The notes: generated from the sequence alone by a model not told the origin. A stretch of DNA of 10,552 bases from JBJENW01 sp051880395 (GCA_051880395.1 JBJENW010000230.1:1-10552), one strand, 5' to 3'; positions 1 through 6,872 are shown, counted from the stretch's first letter. Numbers and translations are program-made.

Positions 1-37
1 GATAAAGCTTCGGGTGGCCAATATAATAGAACCTGCA

Positions 38-64
38 CACTTACGCCCATATAAAACGTAAGTG
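38..64. repeat. 8-bp inverted repeat (stem-loop) upstream of the lipoprotein operon
   Basis: CACTTACG (38-45) is the exact reverse complement of CGTAAGTG (57-64), with an 11-base AT-rich loop. No T-run follows directly, so it is not a clear intrinsic terminator. It may be an operator or the end of a structure whose other part lies left of the window. The rest of 1-160 holds no convincing gene; a T-rich stretch runs from 125 to 140. Confidence 0.4.
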
Positions 65-164
65 CGTGTACAGACAAAAAGCTTGCGTTTACCGTGGACA
101 GTCACCTTTTTTCGGGCTGGCAGATTTTTTTATTTTTTTTGCAACAATCCGGGATGTAGAAAAG

Positions 165-173
165 TGTTATATA
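165..173 (+). promoter_or_regulatory. Candidate extended -10 promoter of the lipoprotein operon
   Basis: TGTTATATA fits an extended -10 element (TGn followed by TATATA at 168-173). The only -35-like hexamer nearby, TTGCAA at 139-144, is about 23 bases away, too far for a standard promoter, so use of this site would rest on the extended -10. Transcription would start near 180, leaving a leader of roughly 80 bases. This is a reading by eye. Confidence 0.3.
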
Positions 174-210
174 TGTAAAGCGAAAAAAAGAAAGCTTTTT
201 TACAAGGAGA

Positions 211-229
211 TGTGACCGGGCCCGTCACA
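211..229. promoter_or_regulatory. Inverted repeat TGTGAC-N7-GTCACA in the leader of the lipoprotein operon
   Basis: TGTGAC (211-216) and GTCACA (224-229) are perfect reverse complements around the GC-rich spacer CGGGCCC. The repeat lies downstream of the candidate promoter, directly after a Shine-Dalgarno-like AAGGAG (204-209), and upstream of the ribosome binding site at 245-252. It could be a repressor operator or an RNA hairpin. The arms recall Crp/Fnr-type half sites, but the spacing is wider than the classical one. Confidence 0.4.
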
Positions 230-261
230 AATGGATGAGGATGGAAAAGGAGATTTTAGCT

Positions 262-969
262 ATGAAAAAAAAATGGATAAATTTAGTTATAGCAGGTTTA
301 TGTGTGACGGCGCTGACAGGATGCGCACCGGATGCGAAAGAGCAGAAAACAGAAAAACGGATGCAGCATGCAGTAACAGAGGAACAACAAAGTGCACAGG
401 CACGAAAGAAGGAGGCACAAGAGAAACTATGGAGTAAAGGAAAGGAACAGATACAGGCAAGCAACATGAGTGCCGAAAAAAAGGATGAGATGCCAAAAGG
501 GTATGTGCGTAGAGATGAGGTGCAGATGCATCACTTTATGGGAAAAGATCTATTGATCCATATACCGGAAAATTTTTATTGGTACGAAGAGATGGATGAG
601 GACAAAGATAACTACAGTGTATTTGTGGAACGAGGAGATGGAAGAGAAACGCTGTTTATCGGTTTGTGTGAAAAATGGGCAGATATAGATGAATCGTTTT
701 GTGATGAAGAATTACAGGTTCCGTATTATGCCGAGGGAACCGAGTCTGCCGTTCAAACAGCAGAGGTAGAAGGGCGTAGCGTATATTATAAAATGATAGA
801 TTACAATTATGTGGATGGAAGAGGAAAACATGTAGAGTATGAGACGATCAAAGCTGTATGTGAAGTGGATTCGGATTATTTTCTGCAGGTAGAGACATCC
901 GGACTGAGTGGAGAGAAAGCAGATTTTGAAGAAATTAAGGAACTGTTTACGTTTGAAGAAGTAGAGTAA
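262..969 (+). CDS. Small lipoprotein of unknown function
   Basis: This 235-residue protein begins with a type II signal peptide: a lysine-rich N-terminus (MKKKW), a hydrophobic stretch and the lipobox LTGC, so Cys21 is the predicted lipid-anchored residue and the mature protein sits on the outer face of the membrane. I chose the ATG at 262 because AAAAGGAG (245-252) lies nine bases upstream and the signal peptide then starts properly; an in-frame ATG at 235 would add nine residues and spoil it. A charged linker (about 22-80) precedes a globular part (about 88-235) rich in alternating strand-like segments and acidic residues. That part is vaguely like PsbP/DcrB-type lipoprotein folds, but I cannot support a family. 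The transglutaminase lipoprotein gene follows after 22 bases, so the two are probably co-transcribed and may act together at the cell surface. Confidence 0.85.
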   Translation: MKKKWINLVIAGLCVTALTGCAPDAKEQKTEKRMQHAVTEEQQSAQARKKEAQEKLWSKGKEQIQASNMSAEKKDEMPKGYVRRDEVQMHHFMGKDLLIHIPENFYWYEEMDEDKDNYSVFVERGDGRETLFIGLCEKWADIDESFCDEELQVPYYAEGTESAVQTAEVEGRSVYYKMIDYNYVDGRGKHVEYETIKAVCEVDSDYFLQVETSGLSGEKADFEEIKELFTFEEVE

Positions 970-991
970 GCAAGGGAGAGGAGAAAGTAAG

Positions 992-3517
992 ATGAAAAGA
1001 AGAAGTATGGCATGGATCGCATTGGGATTGAGTATCAGTCTTTTGGCAGGCTGTGGAACAGAGAAAACAACAAGCGGCGTCAAAAATGCAGCAGCAGTCA
1101 CAGATGCAGATGGAAAACAAATGACGGTATCAGAGGTTTCGCGGGCAGATGTTTTGATGCAGATTCAGGAGAGATATGCAGGACAGAAAGAATATGAATA
1201 TGCAGATCCAATGTATAATTTAGAAGAAGATCATATATTTACGTTTCCGATGGGAAAGGAATTTTTAGAGAAAGCATCGGAGCGGTTTGATGAAAATGAG
1301 ATTCCGGTGCGTGTATTTTCCGACCGAAATTTGAAACAGGAAGTGCTTTTAAATTGGAAATATGATGAGGAAAATATGCAGCTCGTTGTGGCATCTGACC
1401 CGAGAAGAGCGTTCAATTATGATAAGGAGCGGGAGTTAGATGATAGCTGGGGAGACGATGACAAAACGGATGACGTATATGAAAAATATAGTGAAGGAAG
1501 CAGCTGGGGAAGCCGGAGTAAGTTTTGGATGGTGCAGTATTTTGACTTCGATACAGGAGAAAAACTAAAACAGCCGATCGTAACCGTATTTTCGATTGCG
1601 CGAAAACTCAACACACCGACGTTAAAGCAGAAGGTTGGGAAAAACGGATATTATACGCTGAGCTGGAGTGAAGTGGAAGGCGCGGACCATTATGAAGTGT
1701 ATGAGTTAGATAGTGATATGGAAAGCGCCACTTTGCAGTGCACAACAGAAGAAACATCTTGTACGGTCAACGATTTCGAGTCAGAAAAGCAGTTTCTTGA
1801 CGAAGAAGAACAAGAAGAGAATGATGGAAAAGTATCCATGATGAATATTATGCTTCCGGATGAAGAATCACGTAGTTTTTTTGTAGTGGCAAAATCAAAA
1901 GATGGAGACTGCTCCGGAATGAGTAATGAGTGCAAACCGGTGGAAATCGCAAATCAAATTCCAAGAAATATGAAGTCTTCTTTTGAAACAGAGTATGAAG
2001 GAGAAAGTGTACTGGAATTACCGGCATTTGCGGAAGTGGAGATGTTAGACGGATCGGTTGCAAAATTCCTGTTGGATTATAGCAATGCAGAGGCAGAAGA
2101 GTATGCAGGGGATTCCGTGCTTTTGCGCGTGCCATTTCAGAATTTGGATCTGATCATGTTTGATCTGGTTTTGGATGGAATCGGCGAGAGTGCGTATAAG
2201 GAGCAGGAAGAAGAGTTAGAACAACGGCAAAAAGAATTGGAAACAAAATCGGCTCGACCAGAGGAAGAGATTGATATTCCATATGTACCGGATAATACCG
2301 AGGAACCAGAGAAAGAGGAACCGGAGAAAGAAGAACCGGAGAAAGAAGAACCGGAGAAAGAGGAGCCGGAGAAAGAGGAACCGGAGAAAGAAGAGCCGGA
2401 GAAAGAGGAACCGGAGAAAGAAGAACCGGAGAAAGAGGAGCCGGAGAAAGAAGAACCGGAGAAAGAAGAACCAGAGAAAGAAGAACCAGAGAAGAAAACA
2501 ACCACAGAACCGGCTGGGTTAGATGTTGCAAGCAATGTATCGGATACGCTATATGCGAATACAGCTTTAAGTGAATGGATTGCATGGAACCTTTTGGCAC
2601 ATGAGGAGCAGATTGCTTTAAACGATTTCCCAGAGGCAAGTGACAGTGAATATTTGTCGGATGCGTTTTTAGAGGCATACAATCAAAATCCATTGTGCGG
2701 AATTTTGGAAAACCTTTCTTATGATTATGAAAAGAACTGCTTAAATGTCTCCTATATTCAGAATGCAGAGGAAACAAAAAAGATGCAGCAGGATTCTTTG
2801 CAAAAGGCGAGTGAGATTGCAGATGAGATCATCAAAGATGGCATGAGCGATTATGAAAAAGAGCTGGCGATCAATCAATATCTGTGCGAACATGCATCGT
2901 ATAATAAAGAAATCATGGACTATATCAGCGAAGCAGGTACCATAGATGAAGAGGCAGTAAAAAAATTCTCGAATTCCTTTACACCGTATGGAATTTTAGT
3001 GGAAAATCTGGGTGTTTGTGAATCTTATTCAGAGGCATTTCAATTAGTTGCAAGAGCAGCAGGATTAGATTCTATCATTGTGACTGGACAGCTTGACGGT
3101 GTGAACCATGAATGGAACCGGGTGAAATTAGATGAAAGCTGGTATACGCTCGATGTTACAAATAACGATAATGAGGTGATATCCAATGCACTCTTTAATC
3201 TGTCGGATGATACGGCAAAAGAAATTCTGCTTCAGAGTACAGATGCATTGATGGATGAATTTATCGGCAACTATACTGCTTCTGATATGGATCACGAATA
3301 TTATACGATGAGTGGATTGTATACAGAGGATGCAGACGAAGCAGCGAAAAAGCTGGCAGAAGCCCTGGATGCAGATGGAAAAGCTGCTGTTCGTATGGAC
3401 AGTTCATTAGGCGGAGAATCGGTGGATACGATCGTGCAAAAAAGTGTAGATCAGTCAGGCGTAGATTCTGCACGTTACTATCAATTTGCAAATGTCATCG
3501 TGCTTACGAAAGAATAG
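992..3517 (+). CDS. Lipoprotein with Ig/Fn3-like region, EEPEK repeats and transglutaminase-like domain
   Basis: An 841-residue surface lipoprotein. Residues 1-21 form a lipoprotein signal peptide with lipobox LAGC (Cys21), and GGGAGAGGAG at 975-984 is the ribosome binding site. An acidic region follows, then an Ig/Fn3-like segment (about 204-305, with YTLSWSEVEGADHYEVYEL typical of such domains). A glutamate-rich stretch (about 410-436) leads into 13 EEPEK repeats (437-501), probably a stiff, charged spacer. The C-terminal half has a transglutaminase-like core (about 600-725). The expected triad is visible: Cys676 in GVCESY, His706 in NHEWNRV and Asp721 in YTLDVTNND. The family includes cross-linking enzymes and cysteine proteases; the substrate here cannot be told, but placement suggests a cell-wall or envelope protein. 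Residues 726-841 match nothing I recognise. The gene probably forms an operon with the smaller lipoprotein. Confidence 0.88.
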   Translation: MKRRSMAWIALGLSISLLAGCGTEKTTSGVKNAAAVTDADGKQMTVSEVSRADVLMQIQERYAGQKEYEYADPMYNLEEDHIFTFPMGKEFLEKASERFDENEIPVRVFSDRNLKQEVLLNWKYDEENMQLVVASDPRRAFNYDKERELDDSWGDDDKTDDVYEKYSEGSSWGSRSKFWMVQYFDFDTGEKLKQPIVTVFSIARKLNTPTLKQKVGKNGYYTLSWSEVEGADHYEVYELDSDMESATLQCTTEETSCTVNDFESEKQFLDEEEQEENDGKVSMMNIMLPDEESRSFFVVAKSKDGDCSGMSNECKPVEIANQIPRNMKSSFETEYEGESVLELPAFAEVEMLDGSVAKFLLDYSNAEAEEYAGDSVLLRVPFQNLDLIMFDLVLDGIGESAYKEQEEELEQRQKELETKSARPEEEIDIPYVPDNTEEPEKEEPEKEEPEKEEPEKEEPEKEEPEKEEPEKEEPEKEEPEKEEPEKEEPEKEEPEKEEPEKKTTTEPAGLDVASNVSDTLYANTALSEWIAWNLLAHEEQIALNDFPEASDSEYLSDAFLEAYNQNPLCGILENLSYDYEKNCLNVSYIQNAEETKKMQQDSLQKASEIADEIIKDGMSDYEKELAINQYLCEHASYNKEIMDYISEAGTIDEEAVKKFSNSFTPYGILVENLGVCESYSEAFQLVARAAGLDSIIVTGQLDGVNHEWNRVKLDESWYTLDVTNNDNEVISNALFNLSDDTAKEILLQSTDALMDEFIGNYTASDMDHEYYTMSGLYTEDADEAAKKLAEALDADGKAAVRMDSSLGGESVDTIVQKSVDQSGVDSARYYQFANVIVLTKE
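2300..2494 (+). repeat. Thirteen tandem 15-bp repeats encoding EEPEK
   Basis: Thirteen uninterrupted 15-bp units, each translating as EEPEK (residues 437-501 of the transglutaminase lipoprotein). Units differ only by silent changes (GAG/GAA, CCG/CCA, AAA/AAG): the protein repeat is perfect while the DNA has begun to diverge. The unit is a multiple of three, so gain or loss of copies keeps the frame. The coding strand is almost all purine, broken only by CC once per unit. Confidence 0.97.
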
Positions 3518-3537
3518 AAGTAAAATAGAAAAAAATG

Positions 3538-3566
3538 TTGCAAGTACCACTTTTTTCCAGTATGCT
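3538..3566 (+). promoter_or_regulatory. Sigma-A type promoter of the ECF sigma/anti-sigma operon
   Basis: TTGCAA (3538-3543) and TATGCT (3561-3566) are separated by 17 bases, close to the vegetative consensus. Transcription would start near 3573, about 30 bases before the GTG start. The site lies just 20 bases after the upstream lipoprotein stop codon, and no terminator is visible between them, so read-through from the lipoprotein operon is also possible. Confidence 0.6.
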
Positions 3567-3602
3567 AGAAGTGTTTGATACAGAATGGAAGGGAGTTTTT
3601 AA

Positions 3603-4109
3603 GTGAAAATACAGTGTGGAAAAAGCGAATATCCGATAGAAGAAGTCATTGACAGATATAATGAGATGCTTTTTCGTCTGGCAATGGCGCGTATGCAGCA
3701 GAAAGAAGACGCGGAAGAAGTGGTACAGGATACATTTTTGCGTTTGATCACGCAGGTGAAAAAAGGGAAGACATTTGAAGATGAGGAGCATTTAAAGGCT
3801 TGGCTTTTGACCGTTGCCGTCAATCGCGGAAAGTCCATTCTGACATTGGCATGGAATCGGCGGACGCAGGGGATGAGCGAGGTACATGAGATGGCTGCAC
3901 CAGAAAATGAGGAAGGATATGCTTATGCATTTGTCAGCCGTCTTCCGGAAAAATATCGCGTGGCAATTGATCTATTTTATTATGAGGAATTAACGACCGA
4001 ACAGATTGCGGCTATCATGAAAACAAAGCCGGCGACGGTACGCTCATATCTGCATAGAGGACGTGAACGATTAAAAGAAATGATGGAGGCAGAGAATTAT
4101 GTGGGATGA
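3603..4109 (+). CDS. ECF-type (group IV) RNA polymerase sigma factor
   Basis: A 168-residue sigma-70 family protein of the extracytoplasmic-function group, which redirects RNA polymerase to a small regulon, often in response to envelope stress. Region 2 spans about residues 14-82; DAEEVVQDTFLRL (36-48) is the typical core-binding and -10 recognition helix. Region 4 spans about 108-160, with LPEKYR leading into the helix-turn-helix ELTTEQIAAIMKTKPATVRS (129-148). Sigma regions 1 and 3 are absent, as usual for the group, and the length is typical. The start is a GTG preceded by GGAAGGGAG (3587-3595); the next in-frame ATG would cut into region 2. The gene overlaps the next one by 11 bases, the common arrangement of an ECF sigma factor and its membrane anti-sigma factor. 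The regulon and signal cannot be read from sequence. Confidence 0.93.
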   Translation: MKIQCGKSEYPIEEVIDRYNEMLFRLAMARMQQKEDAEEVVQDTFLRLITQVKKGKTFEDEEHLKAWLLTVAVNRGKSILTLAWNRRTQGMSEVHEMAAPENEEGYAYAFVSRLPEKYRVAIDLFYYEELTTEQIAAIMKTKPATVRSYLHRGRERLKEMMEAENYVG

Positions 4110-4704
4110 GAAACAATTTTTTGAGGAATATAAAAAAGAATCCAAACAGATTCAGCCGGATCCGGACTTTACAAAGAAAATGAAAGCTTTGGCAAAGCAG
4201 GAAGAAGTCAAAAAGCCGAAGATGCCGGTTATGCGTGTGGCAGCAGTCGCAGCGTCCTTTGTGATCTGCATTGGGGTAGGAGCAGTTGCATGGAATGGAA
4301 TACATTCTGCGAAGAATAGTCAGATGGAACATTCCTATCTGGCAGGGGCAGCAGAAAATTCGCAAGAGATACAGCAGGGAGAAATGAATACAGAAGAAAC
4401 CGAAATGATGCAGGATACAACCGAGGAGGCTTCTGTGACGCAAAACAGTGAAGATGTGTTAAAGGAAGCAGTAGAAGCGATGCGTCAGGGGGCAGATGTG
4501 CGGGATGGAGAAGGAAATATGGTCTCAGAACAAGAGCAACAGGAGTTGTTTGAACTGTTAAAGAATGTGGAGAGCAGCTCGGAGGATGTATCAGAGAAAG
4601 CTATAATGAAATGTTATCAGATAGAAGAAGGAGAAACGATTTTTACGATTGAAATCTATGAGGAGAATTATATTCAGATAAATGGAAGCGTTTATAAGAA
4701 ATAA
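4099..4704 (+). CDS. Single-pass membrane protein, probable anti-sigma factor
   Basis: This 201-residue protein has a charged cytoplasmic N-terminus (1-43, including the DPDFTKKMKAL stretch common in such proteins), one transmembrane helix (about 44-65) and a long acidic extracytoplasmic tail (about 66-201). Translation starts inside the sigma gene from GGAGG at 4085-4089, so the two products are likely made by coupled translation. Topology and overlap argue for an anti-sigma factor that holds the sigma protein at the membrane until a signal arrives. There is no HxxxCxxC zinc anti-sigma motif, so it is not of the classical ZAS type. No enzymatic domain is recognisable in the outer part; its glutamate/glutamine-rich region (about 84-150) is low complexity, and a small folded segment may follow (about 165-201). 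The anti-sigma role is inferred from context. Confidence 0.75.
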   Translation: MWDEKQFFEEYKKESKQIQPDPDFTKKMKALAKQEEVKKPKMPVMRVAAVAASFVICIGVGAVAWNGIHSAKNSQMEHSYLAGAAENSQEIQQGEMNTEETEMMQDTTEEASVTQNSEDVLKEAVEAMRQGADVRDGEGNMVSEQEQQELFELLKNVESSSEDVSEKAIMKCYQIEEGETIFTIEIYEENYIQINGSVYKK

Positions 4705-4733
4705 CCGTGATATGTGGGGATCATGAACCGGCA

Positions 4734-4780
4734 AGGGACGAATGAAAAAAGAACATGGAAAATAATGGTTGTTCGTCCCT
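4734..4780. promoter_or_regulatory. 9-bp inverted repeat overlapping the promoter of the secreted-protein gene
   Basis: AGGGACGAA (4734-4742) is the perfect reverse complement of TTCGTCCCT (4772-4780), with 29 bases between. The right arm overlaps the -35 box of the promoter at 4769-4797. That position suits a repressor operator; as RNA it could instead be a hairpin at the end of the sigma/anti-sigma transcript, but no T-run follows. Confidence 0.45.
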
Positions 4781-4797
4781 GGGATGTTTGTTATAAT
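4769..4797 (+). promoter_or_regulatory. Strong extended -10 promoter of the secreted-protein gene
   Basis: TTGTTC (4769-4774), a 17-base spacer and a perfect TATAAT (4792-4797). TG at 4789-4790 completes the extended -10 motif TGnTATAAT. Transcription would begin near 4804, about 67 bases before the chosen start codon. Confidence 0.7.
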
Positions 4798-4870
4798 AAA
4801 TCTGTCGATGTCATAAAATGGATAAAGACAATGCGTGGTAGGGAGCATGAAAAAAGAAAGGAAAAAAGTT

Positions 4871-5425
4871 ATGAAACGGACATGGAAACAACTTTGTATT
4901 GCACTTGCAGTGGTTCTTGCAGCCGCATTCTTTGGAAGCGTTGCTGCGCCAACAGTTGTAGAAGCAAAAACATATTCGGTATCTGCTAATACAAATTATA
5001 AGAAAGCACCTGCTTTAAAGCTGAAACGAGTATATCTTGTAAAAGCAAAAAAGAATTACGGAATCACAAAATTTACCGCGCCGTCGAACGGAAAATATGC
5101 GGTTAAAATTTCAAACATTCACACGATAGGTGTTCAAAAAAACACCATTAATGATTCTCATCTGGGAAATTTCCGGATAAAAAAATTGAGAAATAATTAT
5201 CTTTGGCCACAGGATGTAAAAACAAAAGGTGGAAAAACAAGTTGTGTGAATATGGCAACATCGTATTTTTATAAAAATTATACGACAAAAGGAAAAGTTA
5301 CCACGTATACAGATCTGCCTTCAAGAGAAGCAGTGATCTCCTTAAAAAAAGGTGAAACCATATACTGTGATTTATTTTACACAGGCAAAAAATGCACATA
5401 TAATCTACAGATTAAAAAGAAATAA
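4871..5425 (+). CDS. Secreted protein of unknown function
   Basis: A 184-residue protein with a classical Sec signal peptide: MKRTWKQL, a hydrophobic core and a likely cleavage after VVEA (about residue 32), with no lipobox cysteine. I prefer the ATG at 4871 because AAAGGA (4857-4862) is well spaced and the signal peptide begins right there; in-frame starts at 4835 (GTG) and 4847 (ATG) would add 12 or 8 lysine-rich residues and have poorly spaced ribosome binding sites. The mature part is basic and lysine-rich. Its strand pattern, from FTAPSNGKYAVKI to VISLKKGETIYCDLFYTG and a final YNLQIKK, resembles bacterial pre-peptidase C-terminal-like beta-sandwich modules. That is a weak resemblance, and no catalytic motif is visible. 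It has its own promoter and terminator, so it is probably monocistronic. Confidence 0.8.
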   Translation: MKRTWKQLCIALAVVLAAAFFGSVAAPTVVEAKTYSVSANTNYKKAPALKLKRVYLVKAKKNYGITKFTAPSNGKYAVKISNIHTIGVQKNTINDSHLGNFRIKKLRNNYLWPQDVKTKGGKTSCVNMATSYFYKNYTTKGKVTTYTDLPSREAVISLKKGETIYCDLFYTGKKCTYNLQIKKK

Positions 5426-5450
5426 ACTGGAAAAGGAATCTCTATCATGT

Positions 5451-5495
5451 AAAAAGTTTCGGGAGAATACAATATGTTTCTCCCGAAACTTTTTT
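5451..5495. terminator. Bidirectional intrinsic terminator between convergent genes
   Basis: A perfect 17-bp stem (5451-5467 with 5478-5494) around a 10-base loop. It starts with five A and ends with a T-run, with a CGGGAG/CTCCCG core, so it reads as an intrinsic terminator on both strands. It sits between the secreted-protein gene on the plus strand and the amidohydrolase gene on the minus strand and probably serves both. Confidence 0.93.
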
Positions 5496-5503
5496 ATATG
5501 ACT

Positions 5504-6724
5504 TTATTTGTGTTCCTGCAACCAGCGCATGGCAGCATAAGCGTAAACGGCACTTCCGTGAGCAAGAACGGAATCGTCAAATTTTACTTTTGGATGATGC
5601 TGTGGGTAACAGTATCCTTTGTCCGGCTCGCCGGCCGCGAGGGCGAGCATGATAGATGGGACTTTTTGACTGACATATGCAAAATCTTCAGAGCCGGCAG
5701 ATTTTGGAGTTTTTCCGCTTTGGTTGATCTCAGCAGCCGTAAAAGCTTTCTGTGGACCGAGCAGTTCCTTCATATAGGTGGCAGCACAGGCAGACAGATC
5801 GAAATCATTTTTCAGAGTCGGGCATCCGCTTCCAAATGTTACAGCCGCACTTGCGCGGAAAGATTTGGCGATGCCTTCTGAAATTTCTGTCATTCGCTGT
5901 TTCAAAAAAGAACGGACTTCTTCATCATACGTGCGGAGCGTTCCGCCTAATTCCACGCTATCCGGAATCGCATTATCGGCATTTCCACCGTGAATGCTTC
6001 CGATGGTGAGGACAGCTTCATCGACGAGAGCGAGCTCTCTTGCATGTAATTCCTGTAGTCCGGTAATGATGTGGGCAGCGATCGTGATCGGGTCAACTCC
6101 GTTATTTGGCATGGAACCGTGACAGCCTTTTCCCTGAATGTTGATTTTGAAATAATCGGCAGCCGGTGCACTGACGCCGCCGTCACTGACAATGACAGTT
6201 CCGGCAGGCATTGGCATACCGGCCATCACATGAATCATAAGGGCTGCATCGACATCCGGATCTTTTAACAGGCCTGCTTCGATCATGTCATGAGAGCCTT
6301 CAAAAACCTCCTCTGCAGGCTGAAAATCAAGTTTGATAATGCCATCAATTTCATCTTCATGCGCTTTCAAAAGTTTGGCGGCACCGAGCAGCATTGTTGT
6401 ATGCATATCGTGACCGCAGGCATGCATTTTACCAGCTGTGGTGGAGGCAAAATCGACATCGGCTTCCTCCTGAATCGGAAGCGCATCCATATCTGCACGG
6501 ATCAGGAATACCTTTCCTGTTTTTTTGCCTCCGACGAGAACGGTGAGACCGGATTTTCCGCATTCTTTTGGTTCATATCCCATAGAAATTAGTTCTTTTT
6601 TTACAAATGCTGTGGTATTAGACAGATCAAATTCTGTTTCCGGGTGGGCGTGCAGATAATGTCTGGTCTGAACTAAGTAATCCGCATTTTTTTCCGCTTC
6701 TTGCAGTAATTGGCTTGCATTCAT
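5504..6724 (-). CDS. M20-family (M20D) metal-dependent amidohydrolase/peptidase
   Basis: This 406-residue cytoplasmic enzyme belongs to the M20D group, which hydrolyses N-acyl or N-carbamoyl amino acids, hippurate-like amides and small peptides. Family motifs appear in order: RHYLHAHPE (21-29), RADMDALPIQE (76-86), HACGHDMH (101-108, Cys103 and His105 as likely metal ligands), FQPAEE (134-139, catalytic and metal-binding glutamates), His165 in LMIHV, GKGCHGSMP (198-206, in the inserted lid/dimerisation domain), SEDFAY (345-350) and QHHPKVKF (375-382, final metal ligand). The length is normal and nothing is truncated. AGGAGTGA lies upstream of the ATG on the minus strand. It is alone between a convergent terminator and its own promoter, so neighbours give no clue to substrate; peptide or acyl-amino-acid scavenging is the safest guess. 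Confidence 0.93.
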   Translation of the reverse strand: MNASQLLQEAEKNADYLVQTRHYLHAHPETEFDLSNTTAFVKKELISMGYEPKECGKSGLTVLVGGKKTGKVFLIRADMDALPIQEEADVDFASTTAGKMHACGHDMHTTMLLGAAKLLKAHEDEIDGIIKLDFQPAEEVFEGSHDMIEAGLLKDPDVDAALMIHVMAGMPMPAGTVIVSDGGVSAPAADYFKINIQGKGCHGSMPNNGVDPITIAAHIITGLQELHARELALVDEAVLTIGSIHGGNADNAIPDSVELGGTLRTYDEEVRSFLKQRMTEISEGIAKSFRASAAVTFGSGCPTLKNDFDLSACAATYMKELLGPQKAFTAAEINQSGKTPKSAGSEDFAYVSQKVPSIMLALAAGEPDKGYCYPQHHPKVKFDDSVLAHGSAVYAYAAMRWLQEHK

Positions 6725-6776
6725 AGAAAATCACTCCTAACTGTATTATTTTCAGAATATTTTTCGACTATAGGAT

Positions 6777-6785
6777 ATTATAGCA
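6777..6785 (-). promoter_or_regulatory. Extended -10 promoter of the amidohydrolase gene
   Basis: On the minus strand, TGCTATAAT (6785 down to 6777) is a perfect extended -10 element. No good -35 box is seen at 16-18 bases; TGTTAT at 6805-6800 is a poor match. It lies about 50 bases before the start codon. Confidence 0.6.
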
Positions 6786-6849
6786 CAAAAAAAGAAAAAA
6801 TAACATATGATAAGAATTATTTTGAAACGAACGATTCGGTTAGATTCAG

Positions 6850-6872
6850 TAAATGAGGGAAAATGCCGATAT
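6850..6872 (+). promoter_or_regulatory. Candidate motility-sigma (sigma-28/SigD) promoter of the c-di-GMP operon
   Basis: GCCGATAT at 6865-6872 equals the -10 consensus of flagellar sigma factors (GCCGATAA or CCGATAT). TAAA at 6850-6853 matches the -35 core, but the gap to CCGATAT is 12 bases rather than the usual 14-16. No convincing sigma-A promoter was found between here and the start codon. The downstream genes are c-di-GMP enzymes, which often belong to motility regulons. Confidence 0.35.

Noticed and set aside
2300..2494. Possible CRISPR array or minisatellite outside a gene
   Set aside because: The units are contiguous 15-mers with no unique spacers and translate in frame as EEPEK inside a coding gene.
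2137..2682. Long minus-strand and other-frame open stretches over the EEPEK repeat (serine/glycine- or arginine/lysine-rich)
   Set aside because: The 15-bp repeat has no stop codon in several frames, which creates long frames by itself; the transglutaminase frame has the domain evidence.
4714..4989. 91-codon plus-strand frame covering the promoter and start of the secreted-protein gene
   Set aside because: It runs through the extended -10 promoter and overlaps the signal-peptide region in another frame; its product is cysteine-rich without any motif.
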